Source of the DNA: a bacterium HR27
GTDB taxonomy: Bacteria > Chloroflexota > Chloroflexia > Thermomicrobiales > Thermomicrobiaceae
Reading direction: 5' to 3'
DNA length: 5,364 bases
Assembly: GCA_002898975.1 (NCBI GenBank)
Contig: BEID01000132.1
Span: 1 to 5,364 of the forward strand
Positions 1 through 5,189 of this stretch are shown here, piece by piece. Position 1 is the stretch's first letter; each line of letters begins with the position of its first letter. The notes beneath the pieces are model-generated. The model saw nothing but the letters and a program-made list of their open reading frames with translations, made no database searches and had not been told where the DNA came from. A program made the translations under genes and the position numbers.

Positions 1-1
1 C

Positions 2-409
2 CTCGTCCTCGCCGGGCTGACCGTGCTACTCGCTTGGACCTCTCTCGCGCTCGGGCTGCTCCTCTCCAGCCGCTGTGCCCGGACGAGCACGGCCGTGAGC
101 CTGGCAGTCGGCCTGTGGCTGTTCCTGGTGCTCCTCGGTGACCTGGGGCTGATGGGCACGGCGCTCGCCGTCCGTCTTTCGCCCGGCTGGTTGCTGGCGT
201 TCGCGCTCGGCAATCCAGTCGAGGTGTACCGCATCGCTGCTCTGCGCCTGCTCGCCGGGTCGCTGGAACTCCTCGGCCCGGCCGGACTGTACGCCGACGA
301 GCGGCTCGGCCCGGTGCTGCCGTTTCTCCTCACCGTTCTGTTGCTCCTCTGGACACTCGTCAGTACCAGCGTCGCGTACGCGCTCCTCCGCCGGGAGGTG
401 CTGCGATGA
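2..409 (+). CDS. nosY: NosY-like ABC transporter permease, C-terminal part (5' end outside window)
   Basis: This is the C-terminal 135 residues of an integral membrane protein; the reading frame is open to the left edge, so the start lies outside. The visible part is mostly hydrophobic, with about three membrane helices, the last ending just before the basic tail LLRREVLR. The segment GNPVEVYRIAALRLLAGS followed by LGPAGLYAD matches what I remember of the NosY C-terminus, where a NPV-x-x-(F/Y)-(K/R) stretch and an LGPAG stretch lie between the last helices. NosY is the permease of the NosDFY system, an ABC machine in the cytoplasmic membrane needed to assemble the copper sites of nitrous oxide reductase. 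The TGA stop overlaps the nosL start in an ATGA arrangement, which supports a nos operon. A generic ABC-2 permease is the alternative, but the overlap with nosL makes NosY much more likely. Confidence 0.86.
   Translation, partial: LVLAGLTVLLAWTSLALGLLLSSRCARTSTAVSLAVGLWLFLVLLGDLGLMGTALAVRLSPGWLLAFALGNPVEVYRIAALRLLAGSLELLGPAGLYADERLGPVLPFLLTVLLLLWTLVSTSVAYALLRREVLR
393..400 (+). promoter_or_regulatory. Ribosome binding site of nosL
   Basis: The sequence GGGAGGTG lies inside the end of nosY, with seven bases between its GGAGG core and the nosL ATG at 406. It fixes the nosL start and shows that nosL has its own initiation signal despite the ATGA overlap. Confidence 0.7.
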
Positions 410-858
410 CCCGCCGGAGCGTCCTCGCCTTGCTGCTCGCCAGCCTTCCGGCACTCGCCTGTCGACAGCAGGGCGCACCGACACCGCCACCGATCCGCTA
501 CGGGCGTGACGTGTGCGCCGAGTGCGGGATGATCGTTTCCGATCCGCGGTTCGCCGCGGCCGCCGCGCCCGCGACCGGCGACCCGGTCGTCTTCGACGAC
601 ATCGGCTGCCTCCTGCGCTACCGGGAGAAGCAGCAACCGCAGTGGGTCGCGGTGTGGGTGCACGACTACGAGACCGAAGCATGGCTGGAGGCACAGGCGG
701 CCCAGTATCTCGTCAGCCCGGCGATCCGCTCGCCGATGGGCTACGGGATCGCCGCCTTCTCGTCACCGGACGCCGCTCGCGCCCGCCAGACCACGCTCGG
801 CGGCGAGCTCCTCGACTGGAACACACTCTCGGCGCGTCCGATCGAGCGCCCCCGCTGA
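406..858 (+). CDS. nosL: NosL-type copper-binding lipoprotein
   Basis: The product has 150 residues. The N-terminus TRRSVLALLLASLPALAC is a lipoprotein signal peptide with lipobox LALAC and acylated Cys19, so the mature protein should be membrane-anchored outside the cytoplasm. Cys37-x-x-Cys40-Gly-Met42 (CAECGM) is the hallmark motif of the NosL family. The later FDDIGCLLRY (about residues 64-73) and SPMGYGIAAF segments also match the family pattern. NosL is known as a Cu(I) chaperone delivering copper to nitrous oxide reductase, often encoded at the end of nosDFYL; here it directly follows a nosY-like gene and overlaps it by four bases. The length is near the family norm, slightly short. The chosen ATG is supported by a GGGAGGTG ribosome site. 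NosL relatives also occur outside nos clusters, but the neighbour favours the nos role. It is probably cotranscribed with nosY. Confidence 0.95.
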   Translation: MTRRSVLALLLASLPALACRQQGAPTPPPIRYGRDVCAECGMIVSDPRFAAAAAPATGDPVVFDDIGCLLRYREKQQPQWVAVWVHDYETEAWLEAQAAQYLVSPAIRSPMGYGIAAFSSPDAARARQTTLGGELLDWNTLSARPIERPR

Positions 859-883
859 ACAACCGCGCCGCCACGACGGTGTA

Positions 884-929
884 GGCCGGAAGAGCAGCGT
901 TCGGGCCGAGGGAGGGCGTCGCTCCGGCC
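884..929 (+). terminator. Possible nosL terminator: two overlapping hairpins without U tract
   Basis: Starting 25 bases after the nosL stop, GGCCGGAA (884-891) can pair with TTCGGGCC (900-907) with one mismatch. The second arm's GGCC (904-907) can instead pair with GGCC at 926-929, with GGAG (911-914) pairing CTCC (922-925) in the same stem. The two structures cannot form together. No T-run follows, so an intrinsic terminator is uncertain, and short GC stems arise easily by chance in DNA this rich in GC. Confidence 0.3.
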
Positions 930-1063
930 GATACTCTGGTCCCCGCACCGGCCGCGGCACACAGTCCCGTGCGTTCGGCCAGCGCGGCGAGCGCGAGGGC
1001 ACAAACCAGCGATCGGGCCAGCCTCAGCCACGCGATCATGCAGCGGTTCGCTTCGTGCTGCAC

Positions 1064-1108
1064 GGGGGTGCTCCGCAGCGCCGCAGCGGAGAGAACTGCA
1101 GCACCCCC
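1064..1108. repeat. Inverted repeat GGGGGTGCT / AGCACCCCC
   Basis: A nine-base arm at 1064-1072 is perfectly complementary to 1100-1108. The inner bases TCCGC (1072-1076) and GCGGA (1086-1090) can extend the structure with a bulge of about ten bases. It lies in the gene-free interval. It could be an RNA hairpin or a remnant of a small element; no target duplication or transposase is visible. Confidence 0.45.
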
Positions 1109-1168
1109 TCGACGCTCTCCAGTACGGAGACTGCTCCCCCTCTGTGCACCGGACTCGACCAGCACCGT

Positions 1169-1210
1169 TTGCTATCCTTGCATCCCCAGTGCTCCTGCAC
1201 CCGATAGCAA
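1169..1210. repeat. Inverted repeat TTGCTATC / GATAGCAA
   Basis: TTGCTATC at 1169-1176 is perfectly complementary to GATAGCAA at 1203-1210, with 26 bases between. TGCA on each inner side can lengthen the stem. The arms are not especially GC-rich, so this is less easily explained by base composition than the other hairpins here. Confidence 0.45.
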
Positions 1211-1214
1211 CCCT

Positions 1215-1235
1215 CTGTCGCCCTATCGTCGACAG
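1215..1235. repeat. Short hairpin CTGTCG / CGACAG
   Basis: A six-base perfect stem (1215-1220 with 1230-1235) encloses a nine-base loop, directly after the previous inverted repeat. It is weak alone and listed because it lies in a row of such structures. Confidence 0.3.
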
Positions 1236-1352
1236 GACATGCAACGAGACCCTCTTTCCCCAGATATTGCGCACTCTGCGTTCATCATGAGATACTGAAA
1301 ACATCGAAGAGGTTCGGTCAGTCACCGTTTCCAACCACAGGTGTGCACCATC

Positions 1353-1361
1353 GGGAGGGGG
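1353..1361 (+). promoter_or_regulatory. Ribosome binding site pointing to ATG 1369
   Basis: GGGAGGGGG sits with its GGAGG core (1354-1358) ten bases before ATG 1369. It decides the start of the DUF6069-like gene: the only in-frame start after the TAG at 1378 is GTG 1429, which has no comparable signal. Confidence 0.65.
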
Positions 1362-1368
1362 TTGGACG

Positions 1369-1764
1369 ATGCTCGTCTAGCGCTACGGTGTACTCGCTGC
1401 GATCGCCGCAGCGGTCGTCAATGCGCTCGTGTGGTTCATCGCCCGTGCACTGGGCGTCTCGTTCCGCGTGCAGCCTCCTGGGCAAACGGAGAGCACTGTC
1501 AACCTGCTCCCGGTCATCCTGATCACGATCGTGCCGATCCTACTTGCTGTCGGTCTGTACGTCTTGCTCCAGCGCGTCACCCGCCGGCCGTTCCTGGTCT
1601 TCCTCATCATCGCGCTGGTCGTCTTCGTGCTCTCGCTCCTGCTACCGCTCAGCGCAGCCGACGAGACCGGCACCCAGGTTGCTCTCATCCTGATGCGCAT
1701 CGTGGCGGAGCTCGCTGTGCTGGCCGGTGTCTACCGGTTCGAGCAGCAGCGCACGCGGCTCTAA
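1369..1764 (+). CDS. DUF6069-like four-helix membrane protein with in-frame TAG at codon 4
   Basis: From ATG 1369 the frame reads M-L-V-stop-R-Y-G-V and then stays open for 127 further codons to TAA. Ignoring the TAG (1378-1380), the 131-codon product has four hydrophobic segments at about residues 8-28, 44-68, 74-93 and 102-122. It contains NALVWFIARALGV after helix 1 and TRRPFLVFLIIALVVFVLS across helix 3. Layout and wording resemble the DUF6069 family (about 130 residues, four helices, function unknown), recalled from memory. The region right after the TAG (RYGVLAAIAAAVVNALV) is clearly the expected first helix, so the gene looks intact apart from this codon. Starting at GTG 1429 instead would leave a 111-residue protein missing most of helix 1. 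The cause may be sequence error, a recent nonsense mutation or amber readthrough. It stands alone and converges on the DsrE-like gene. Confidence 0.78.
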
Positions 1765-1767
1765 TAC

Positions 1768-1805
1768 GCCCGCCGCTCCCGGAACGCGCGGCGGGAGCGG
1801 CAGGC
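1768..1805. terminator. Hairpin between convergent genes, probable two-way terminator
   Basis: GCCGCTCCCG (1772-1781) is perfectly complementary to CGGGAGCGGC (1792-1801) around a ten-base loop, and GCC/GGC outside one mismatch adds three pairs. It begins four bases after the TAA of the DUF6069-like gene and lies 26 bases beyond the stop of the DsrE-like gene. No T-run follows on either strand, so it is not a textbook intrinsic terminator, but its place and ten-base stem make termination or mRNA end protection the best guess. Confidence 0.6.
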
Positions 1806-1830
1806 GATCCGTGAGCGACACCGTGCGGCT

Positions 1831-2235
1831 TCAGAGCGTGATCACCTGATCCGGCGGGTTCTGGGCGAGCGCGGCATAGAGATCCGGGAAGCAGCCGACC
1901 TGGACGCCCTCGACTGTTCCGACCGGACGGATTTCGGCCGGCTCGGTCCGCCCCTGCCCCGTCACCGGGTCGCACCAGCGTGGCTGGCCTTCGGCCAGGT
2001 GTCGTTCGAGTGCGCACATATCGCACATCATGAGGAGGATGCCGCGCTCCCTGGCGACCCGCGCGAGCCGCTCACCGATCGGATCCCCGCGCCGCAGGAC
2101 GAAGACGTTGTCGTCGAAGAAGAACATGCCGACCACCTCGACACCGTGTGTCCCCGCCTCGAGTTGCGGCAGGATCATCTGCCCGAGCTTGTAGCTCGCG
2201 GCTCGTGGTGTGGCGAAGACATAGGCAACGCGCAT
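1831..2235 (-). CDS. DsrE-like small cysteine-containing protein
   Basis: The product has 134 residues and no signal peptide or membrane helix, so it should be cytoplasmic. The start MRVAYVFATPRAASYKLGQM, a hydrophobic strand-helix pattern and the GxxLLMMCDMCALE segment fit the DsrE/DsrF/TusD-like alpha/beta fold, whose characterised members relay sulfur or bind small ligands through cysteines. Cysteines are at 71 and 74 (CDMC), 88 and 115 (GCFPDLYAAL). From memory it resembles proteins named DsrE-related protein SaoD, associated with organometal/selenoprotein systems, but no other sao gene is visible, so I give no symbol. ATG 2235 was chosen because GAGGAG precedes it by six bases and the product then begins with the conserved-looking MRVAYVF; the 20 residues obtained from a further upstream start look like shadow translation. 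A palindromic metal-regulator-like site lies 120 bases upstream, linking it to the znu operon. Confidence 0.82.
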   Translation of the reverse strand: MRVAYVFATPRAASYKLGQMILPQLEAGTHGVEVVGMFFFDDNVFVLRRGDPIGERLARVARERGILLMMCDMCALERHLAEGQPRWCDPVTGQGRTEPAEIRPVGTVEGVQVGCFPDLYAALAQNPPDQVITL

Positions 2236-2241
2236 CGCGCT

Positions 2242-2247
2242 CTCCTC
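2242..2247 (-). promoter_or_regulatory. Ribosome binding site of the DsrE-like gene
   Basis: On the minus strand GAGGAG precedes ATG 2235 by six bases. It decides this start over the farther upstream in-frame start at 2295. Confidence 0.7.
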
Positions 2248-2334
2248 TCCGTTTCGGCCCGACTCGACACGACCATCACCGAACCGTTCCAGCATCTGCT
2301 CGCCCGCTCGCCTCCTCCCGTCCGACCGAGTTGA

Positions 2335-2350
2335 TCGCGCTCCCGCGCGA
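2335..2350. repeat. Perfect GC hairpin beside the operator
   Basis: TCGCGC (2335-2340) pairs perfectly with GCGCGA (2345-2350) across a four-base loop, five bases away from the palindromic site at 2356-2370. No T-run follows on either strand, so termination of the znu transcript is doubtful. It could be part of the 5' leader of the DsrE-like mRNA. Confidence 0.35.
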
Positions 2351-2355
2351 CCTCA

Positions 2356-2370
2356 TGAGACGGCGTCTCA
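2356..2370 (-). promoter_or_regulatory. Putative Zur/Fur-type operator upstream of the DsrE-like gene
   Basis: TGAGACGGCGTCTCA is a perfect 6-3-6 palindrome. With flanks it shares 16 of 18 bases (CTCATGA-K-AC-G-K-CGTCTCA) with the site directly in front of znuA, and it fits the consensus ATGAKACNNCGTMTCA shared by all three copies. The A-run that follows on the plus strand is on the wrong side for a terminator of either neighbour. The inferred role is binding by the Fur-family protein encoded at the right edge. Confidence 0.6.
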
Positions 2371-2415
2371 AAAACACAGGAACCGAGCGACCTGCTTCGG
2401 CACGACCGTCTCACC

Positions 2416-3273
2416 TCAGCTCCGCGCGGCCATCAGCCGCCGCCAGGCACCGCGCCCGCGCACGATCGTTGCGACCGCGAGAAAGAGCACGGTCGCGACC
2501 AGGACGATCGCACCACCGGAGGGAACGCTCAGGTAGTAGCTCAGGTAGAACCCCACCAGTGCCGCGACAGCGCCGAACAGCACCGCCAGCACCATCATGC
2601 TCGGCATGCGCCGTGCGACGAGGGCTGCCGTCGCCGCGGGCGTCACCAGCATCGCCAGCACCAGCACCACCCCGACCGCCTGCACCGAGACGACGACGGT
2701 GATCGAGAGGAGCAGCAAGAGGAGGAGCTGCAGCGCCCCGACTGGCAGCCCAGCCGCCTCGGCGACGACTGGATCGAAGTGGGCGAACAGGAGTTCCTTG
2801 TACAGCGCCAGCATGACGGTGAGCACCAGCGCACCGGCCGCCGCGATCAGCCACAGGTCGCGGGCCCGCACAGCCAGGATGTCGCCGAAGACGTAACTGA
2901 AGAGGTCGACGGTATAGGTGCGGATCCCGATGGCCATCAGCACGACACCGAGCGCGAACACGCCGCTGAAGACGATCCCGATGGCCGTATCGGTACTCAG
3001 CCCTACCCGGCGCGTCACCCAGCCGATGCCGAGTCCCGCCGCGATCGCCGCTGCGAGCGCCCCCACGTAGAAACTGAACCCGGCGAGGAAGGCGACGACG
3101 ATACCGGTGAACGCGACGTGCGCCAGCGCATCGCCGATGAAGGCCAGGCCTTTGAGCACCACGTAGCTCCCGACCAGCGCACAGGTCGCTCCGACGAGAA
3201 TCGCCGCGACGAGTGCCCGCAGCAGGAAACCGTACCGCAACGGTTCGAGCAGGAGGTCAACAGCTCCGCCCAT
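2416..3273 (-). CDS. znuB: ZnuB-like metal ABC transporter permease (ABC-3 family)
   Basis: The product has 285 residues, normal for the family, with eight or nine hydrophobic segments and a basic C-terminus. Sequence features typical of ABC-3 permeases are the early GSYVVLKGLAFIGDALAHVAF (about residues 36-56), where L-x-F-x-G-D-A-L-A-H recurs across ZnuB/MntB/TroC proteins, and AMLVTPAATAALVARR near residue 210. It forms the channel of an importer for zinc, or possibly manganese or iron, in the cytoplasmic membrane. The start region overlaps the end of the ATPase gene by 17 bases, so translation is probably coupled. GAGGAGG ends three bases before ATG 3273 and abuts GTG 3276: the spacing is unusually short for either start, so the true first residue is slightly uncertain. 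It is last in the znuA-znuC-znuB order. Confidence 0.94.
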   Translation of the reverse strand: MGGAVDLLLEPLRYGFLLRALVAAILVGATCALVGSYVVLKGLAFIGDALAHVAFTGIVVAFLAGFSFYVGALAAAIAAGLGIGWVTRRVGLSTDTAIGIVFSGVFALGVVLMAIGIRTYTVDLFSYVFGDILAVRARDLWLIAAAGALVLTVMLALYKELLFAHFDPVVAEAAGLPVGALQLLLLLLLSITVVVSVQAVGVVLVLAMLVTPAATAALVARRMPSMMVLAVLFGAVAALVGFYLSYYLSVPSGGAIVLVATVLFLAVATIVRGRGAWRRLMAARS

Positions 3274-4081
3274 CACCCTCCTCGCCTTCCACCACGATCA
3301 CTCGGTCTCCGTAGCGCAAGAGCAAGAGGTGGGACTGGAACGTCCGGTTGAGGAGCGCCTCGGTGAACACCTCCTGCGGTGGCCCGTAGGCGATCACTTC
3401 ACGGTTGAGCAGCAGCACCCGGTCGAAGCGCTGGGCCACGCAGGAGAGGTCGTGCGTCGCCACCAGCGCCGTTTTCCCCTGCCGGCAGAGGCGCTCCAAC
3501 AGTTCGAAGACGAAGTGCTGGGTCGGAGCATCCACGCCGCTCACCGGTTCGTCGAGCAAGAAGAGGTCAGGTTCCTGCGCCAGCGCGCGGGCCAGGAAGA
3601 CCCGCTGCCGCTGCCCACCGGACAGTTCCGCGATCAGCCGGTCGCGGAAATCGACCATCCCCACCTGTTCGAGCGCCCATAGTACCAGCTCCCGATCGGC
3701 CTTTCCTGGACGGCGGAAGAGGCCGAGGCGCGGATAGCGCCCCATTAGGGTGACATCGAGCACCGTCACCGGGAAATCCCAGTCGATCGTCTCGCGTTGC
3801 GGGATGTAGGCGACGTCCGGGTTCGGTCGGGCCGGCCGGCCATCGATCAAGACGCGTCCCTGCCACGGCGGCAGCAGACCGAGCAGCGAACGGAAGAGCG
3901 TCGACTTCCCGCTCCCGTTCGGGCCGAGCACGCCCACCAGCGCACCACGCTCGACCTGAAAGCTGATGTCGCGGAGCACCGGCTCGCCCCGCCGGTACCC
4001 GGTCGTGAGGCCCTCGACCTGGATCGCCGGCGCGGTCGTCGCCCGCGTCGCCGCGTCCAGCGTGACCGTTCCGCGCCCCAT
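3257..4081 (-). CDS. znuC: ZnuC-like metal ABC transporter ATP-binding protein
   Basis: The product has 274 residues with all ABC ATPase motifs in order: Walker A GPNGSGKS (about 53-60), Q-loop YIPQRE (Gln95), signature LSGGQRQR (153-160), Walker B LFLLDEP with the catalytic Glu178, and the H-loop THDL (His210). The Q-loop context PQRETIDWDFPVTVLDV and the MGRYPRLGLFRR segment are typical of manganese/zinc/iron importer ATPases (ZnuC/MntA/TroB type). It powers metal uptake on the cytoplasmic face. ATG 4081 overlaps the stop of the znuA frame as TGATG; GTG 4084 is an alternative start one codon earlier. The gene directly follows the periplasmic-binding protein frame and overlaps the permease gene, so the three are one operon. 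If the amber codon in znuA really terminates translation, coupling into this gene could be reduced. Confidence 0.95.
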   Translation of the reverse strand: MGRGTVTLDAATRATTAPAIQVEGLTTGYRRGEPVLRDISFQVERGALVGVLGPNGSGKSTLFRSLLGLLPPWQGRVLIDGRPARPNPDVAYIPQRETIDWDFPVTVLDVTLMGRYPRLGLFRRPGKADRELVLWALEQVGMVDFRDRLIAELSGGQRQRVFLARALAQEPDLFLLDEPVSGVDAPTQHFVFELLERLCRQGKTALVATHDLSCVAQRFDRVLLLNREVIAYGPPQEVFTEALLNRTFQSHLLLLRYGDRVIVVEGEEGDGRSC

Positions 4082-5055
4082 CACCCACGCAACCCTTCGA
4101 CCACATTGGTCACGTTCTGTCGCATCATACCGAGATAGTCCATGCCCGGTGGTGCCGCATCGCTGTAGAGCTCGAGGACGCGGACACCAGCCTCCTGCGC
4201 GATCGTCTCGGCCAGTTTCGGGTTGAATTGCGGCTCGACGAAGATCGCTGGTCCCCCCTCTGCGCGGATCCGCTCGACCAGCTGCGCGACCTCCTGCGGC
4301 TACGGCTCGCGCCCCGGACTCAGGATGACCACCCCGACGAGTTCCAGTCCGTAGTGTGCCGCAAAATAGGGAAACGCATCATGGAAGGTGACCAGCTTGC
4401 GGCGCTCCGGCGGGATCGTCGCGATCTGTTCCTTCGCCCAGGCGTCGAAGGCGCGGATCTCGCTCGCGTAGCGCTCGGCATTGGCCCGGTACGTCTCCGC
4501 GTGCGCCGGGTCGACCGTCGCCAAACCTTCGGCGATCCGCTGCACGTAGACGATAGCGAAATCGGGATCCAGCCAGAAGTGTGGGTTCACACCGTGGTCG
4601 TGCTCGGCAGCCGGTGTCTCGTTGAGGTGCTCCTCTTCCTGTGTCACCTCAGGCGGCGGCTCGAGTCCCTGCGAGAGAACGACGACCTGCGCGCGGCTCC
4701 CGACTGCTTCGATCTGCCGTTCCATCCAAGGATCCAGTTCCCCTCCGTTGTAGACCACGAGAGCTGCTTCGGCGAGCTTGGCGACATCCCGCGGGGTCGG
4801 CTGGTAGGTGTGCGGATCGGTACCCGGCGGCATGACCGCGCTGACCTCGACCAGGTCGCCACCGACCGCCTCGACCATCGTGGCGAAGATCGGGAGACTC
4901 GCGACCACGACGACACGCTGCCCGCTCGACGGAGCCGGCGTGCCAGTCGGCGCGACCGAGCTTCCCGGCGATGCGGGCGGCATTCCCGCGCCACGACAGG
5001 CAGCGAGTGCACTGACGAGCAGACCCACCAGGAGCAGTCGACGCACTGGCATCAT
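4081..5055 (-). CDS. znuA: ZnuA/TroA-like metal-binding lipoprotein, interrupted by in-frame TAG
   Basis: From ATG 5055 the frame encodes 324 codons ending in TGA, with one internal TAG at 4302-4300 (codon 252). The N-terminus RRLLLVGLLVSALAAC is a lipoprotein signal with acylated Cys20, followed by a Ser/Pro-rich linker. Metal ligands expected in the family are visible: His82 (DPHTYQPTP), His159 (NPHFWLDP), His225 (TFHDAFPYF) and, after the TAG, Asp299 (LYSDA). This His3-Asp set and the short acidic, His-containing loop at about 140-155 favour zinc. The downstream part (EVAQLVERI, FVEPQFNPKLAETIA, YLGMMRQNV) is a perfect family C-terminal lobe, so the gene is intact except for the amber. The TAG replaces the position after GREP, where the family usually has serine; TCG to TAG is a single change. 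Terminated there, a 251-residue product would lack Asp299 and much of the C-lobe. GGAG lies five bases before ATG 5055 and eight before ATG 5052. Confidence 0.88.
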
Positions 5056-5071
5056 CTGCACTCCAATCTCA

Positions 5072-5086
5072 TGATACGTCGTCTCA
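5072..5086 (-). promoter_or_regulatory. Putative Zur/Fur-type operator proximal to znuA
   Basis: TGATACGTCGTCTCA is a 6-3-6 inverted repeat with one arm mismatch. It lies 16 bases before the znuA ATG and covers the transcription start predicted from the promoter at 5092-5120. It fits ATGAKACNNCGTMTCA. Its centre is 50 bases from that of the distal site. Confidence 0.6.
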
Positions 5087-5091
5087 CCGGC

Positions 5092-5120
5092 AAGATAGGC
5101 CGATGCACGCCACGCAGCAA
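5092..5120 (-). promoter_or_regulatory. Candidate sigma-70 promoter of the znu operon
   Basis: On the minus strand TTGCTG (5120-5115) and TATCTT (5097-5092) are separated by exactly 17 bases, resembling TTGACA and TATAAT. The predicted start near 5085 falls in the proximal operator, and the -35 box is one base from the distal operator at 5122-5136. This layout fits metal-dependent repression. No experimental support is available here. Confidence 0.5.
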
Positions 5121-5121
5121 A

Positions 5122-5136
5122 TGATACAGCGTATCA
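5122..5136 (-). promoter_or_regulatory. Putative Zur/Fur-type operator distal to znuA
   Basis: TGATACAGCGTATCA is a perfect 6-3-6 palindrome in an AT-rich pocket of otherwise GC-rich DNA, directly upstream of the candidate -35 box. Fur-family operators are commonly palindromes of about this size starting with TGA and ending in TCA. It fits the motif of the other two copies. Confidence 0.65.
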
Positions 5137-5189
5137 ATTACACGCACAAGACCGCCGTGCGGATCGCCAGCCCGCAGCCAGCAAGCGCA

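Larger units (their letters stand above)
859..1368 (+). other. Gene-free interval between nosL and the DUF6069-like gene
   Basis: I see no credible protein-coding gene here on either strand. The open frames present have arginine- and serine-rich or low-complexity translations, lack recognisable motifs or ribosome sites, and several run antisense into nosL. The interval holds two mutually exclusive hairpins just after nosL (884-929) and a run of inverted repeats between 1064 and 1236. Its last bases carry the ribosome site of the following gene. No tRNA or rRNA was recognised. The A/T-richer stretch around 1280-1335 probably contains the promoter of the downstream gene, but I could not identify convincing -35 and -10 hexamers. 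Confidence 0.6.

Noticed and set aside
884..907. CCGGAAGAGCAGC resembles the conserved loop of bacterial signal recognition particle RNA
   Set aside because: The spacing of the loop is wrong and the matching opposite strand of the SRP helix is not present upstream.
969..1298. Plus-strand open frame of 109 codons
   Set aside because: The translation is low-complexity Ala/Ser/Arg/Pro, has no motif or convincing ribosome site, and runs across the inverted repeats.
1283..1300. ATGAGATACTGAAAA as a fourth copy of the operator
   Set aside because: Only one half resembles the motif and no inverted partner is present at the three-base spacing.
713..1334. Minus-strand open frames over the nosL end and the following gap, one containing a signal-peptide-like stretch
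   Set aside because: They run antisense into nosL, become Arg/Ser-rich there, and show no ribosome site or recognisable family.
2356..2370. Palindrome followed by AAAA considered as a terminator
   Set aside because: The A-run is on the plus-strand 3' side, so there is no T-run after the stem on either strand, and the sequence recurs in front of znuA, which fits an operator better.
4228..5124. Long plus-strand open frame of 298 codons
   Set aside because: It is antisense to znuA, rich in Arg and Asp with no domain, and its existence follows from high GC content. The opposite strand encodes an unmistakable metal-binding protein.
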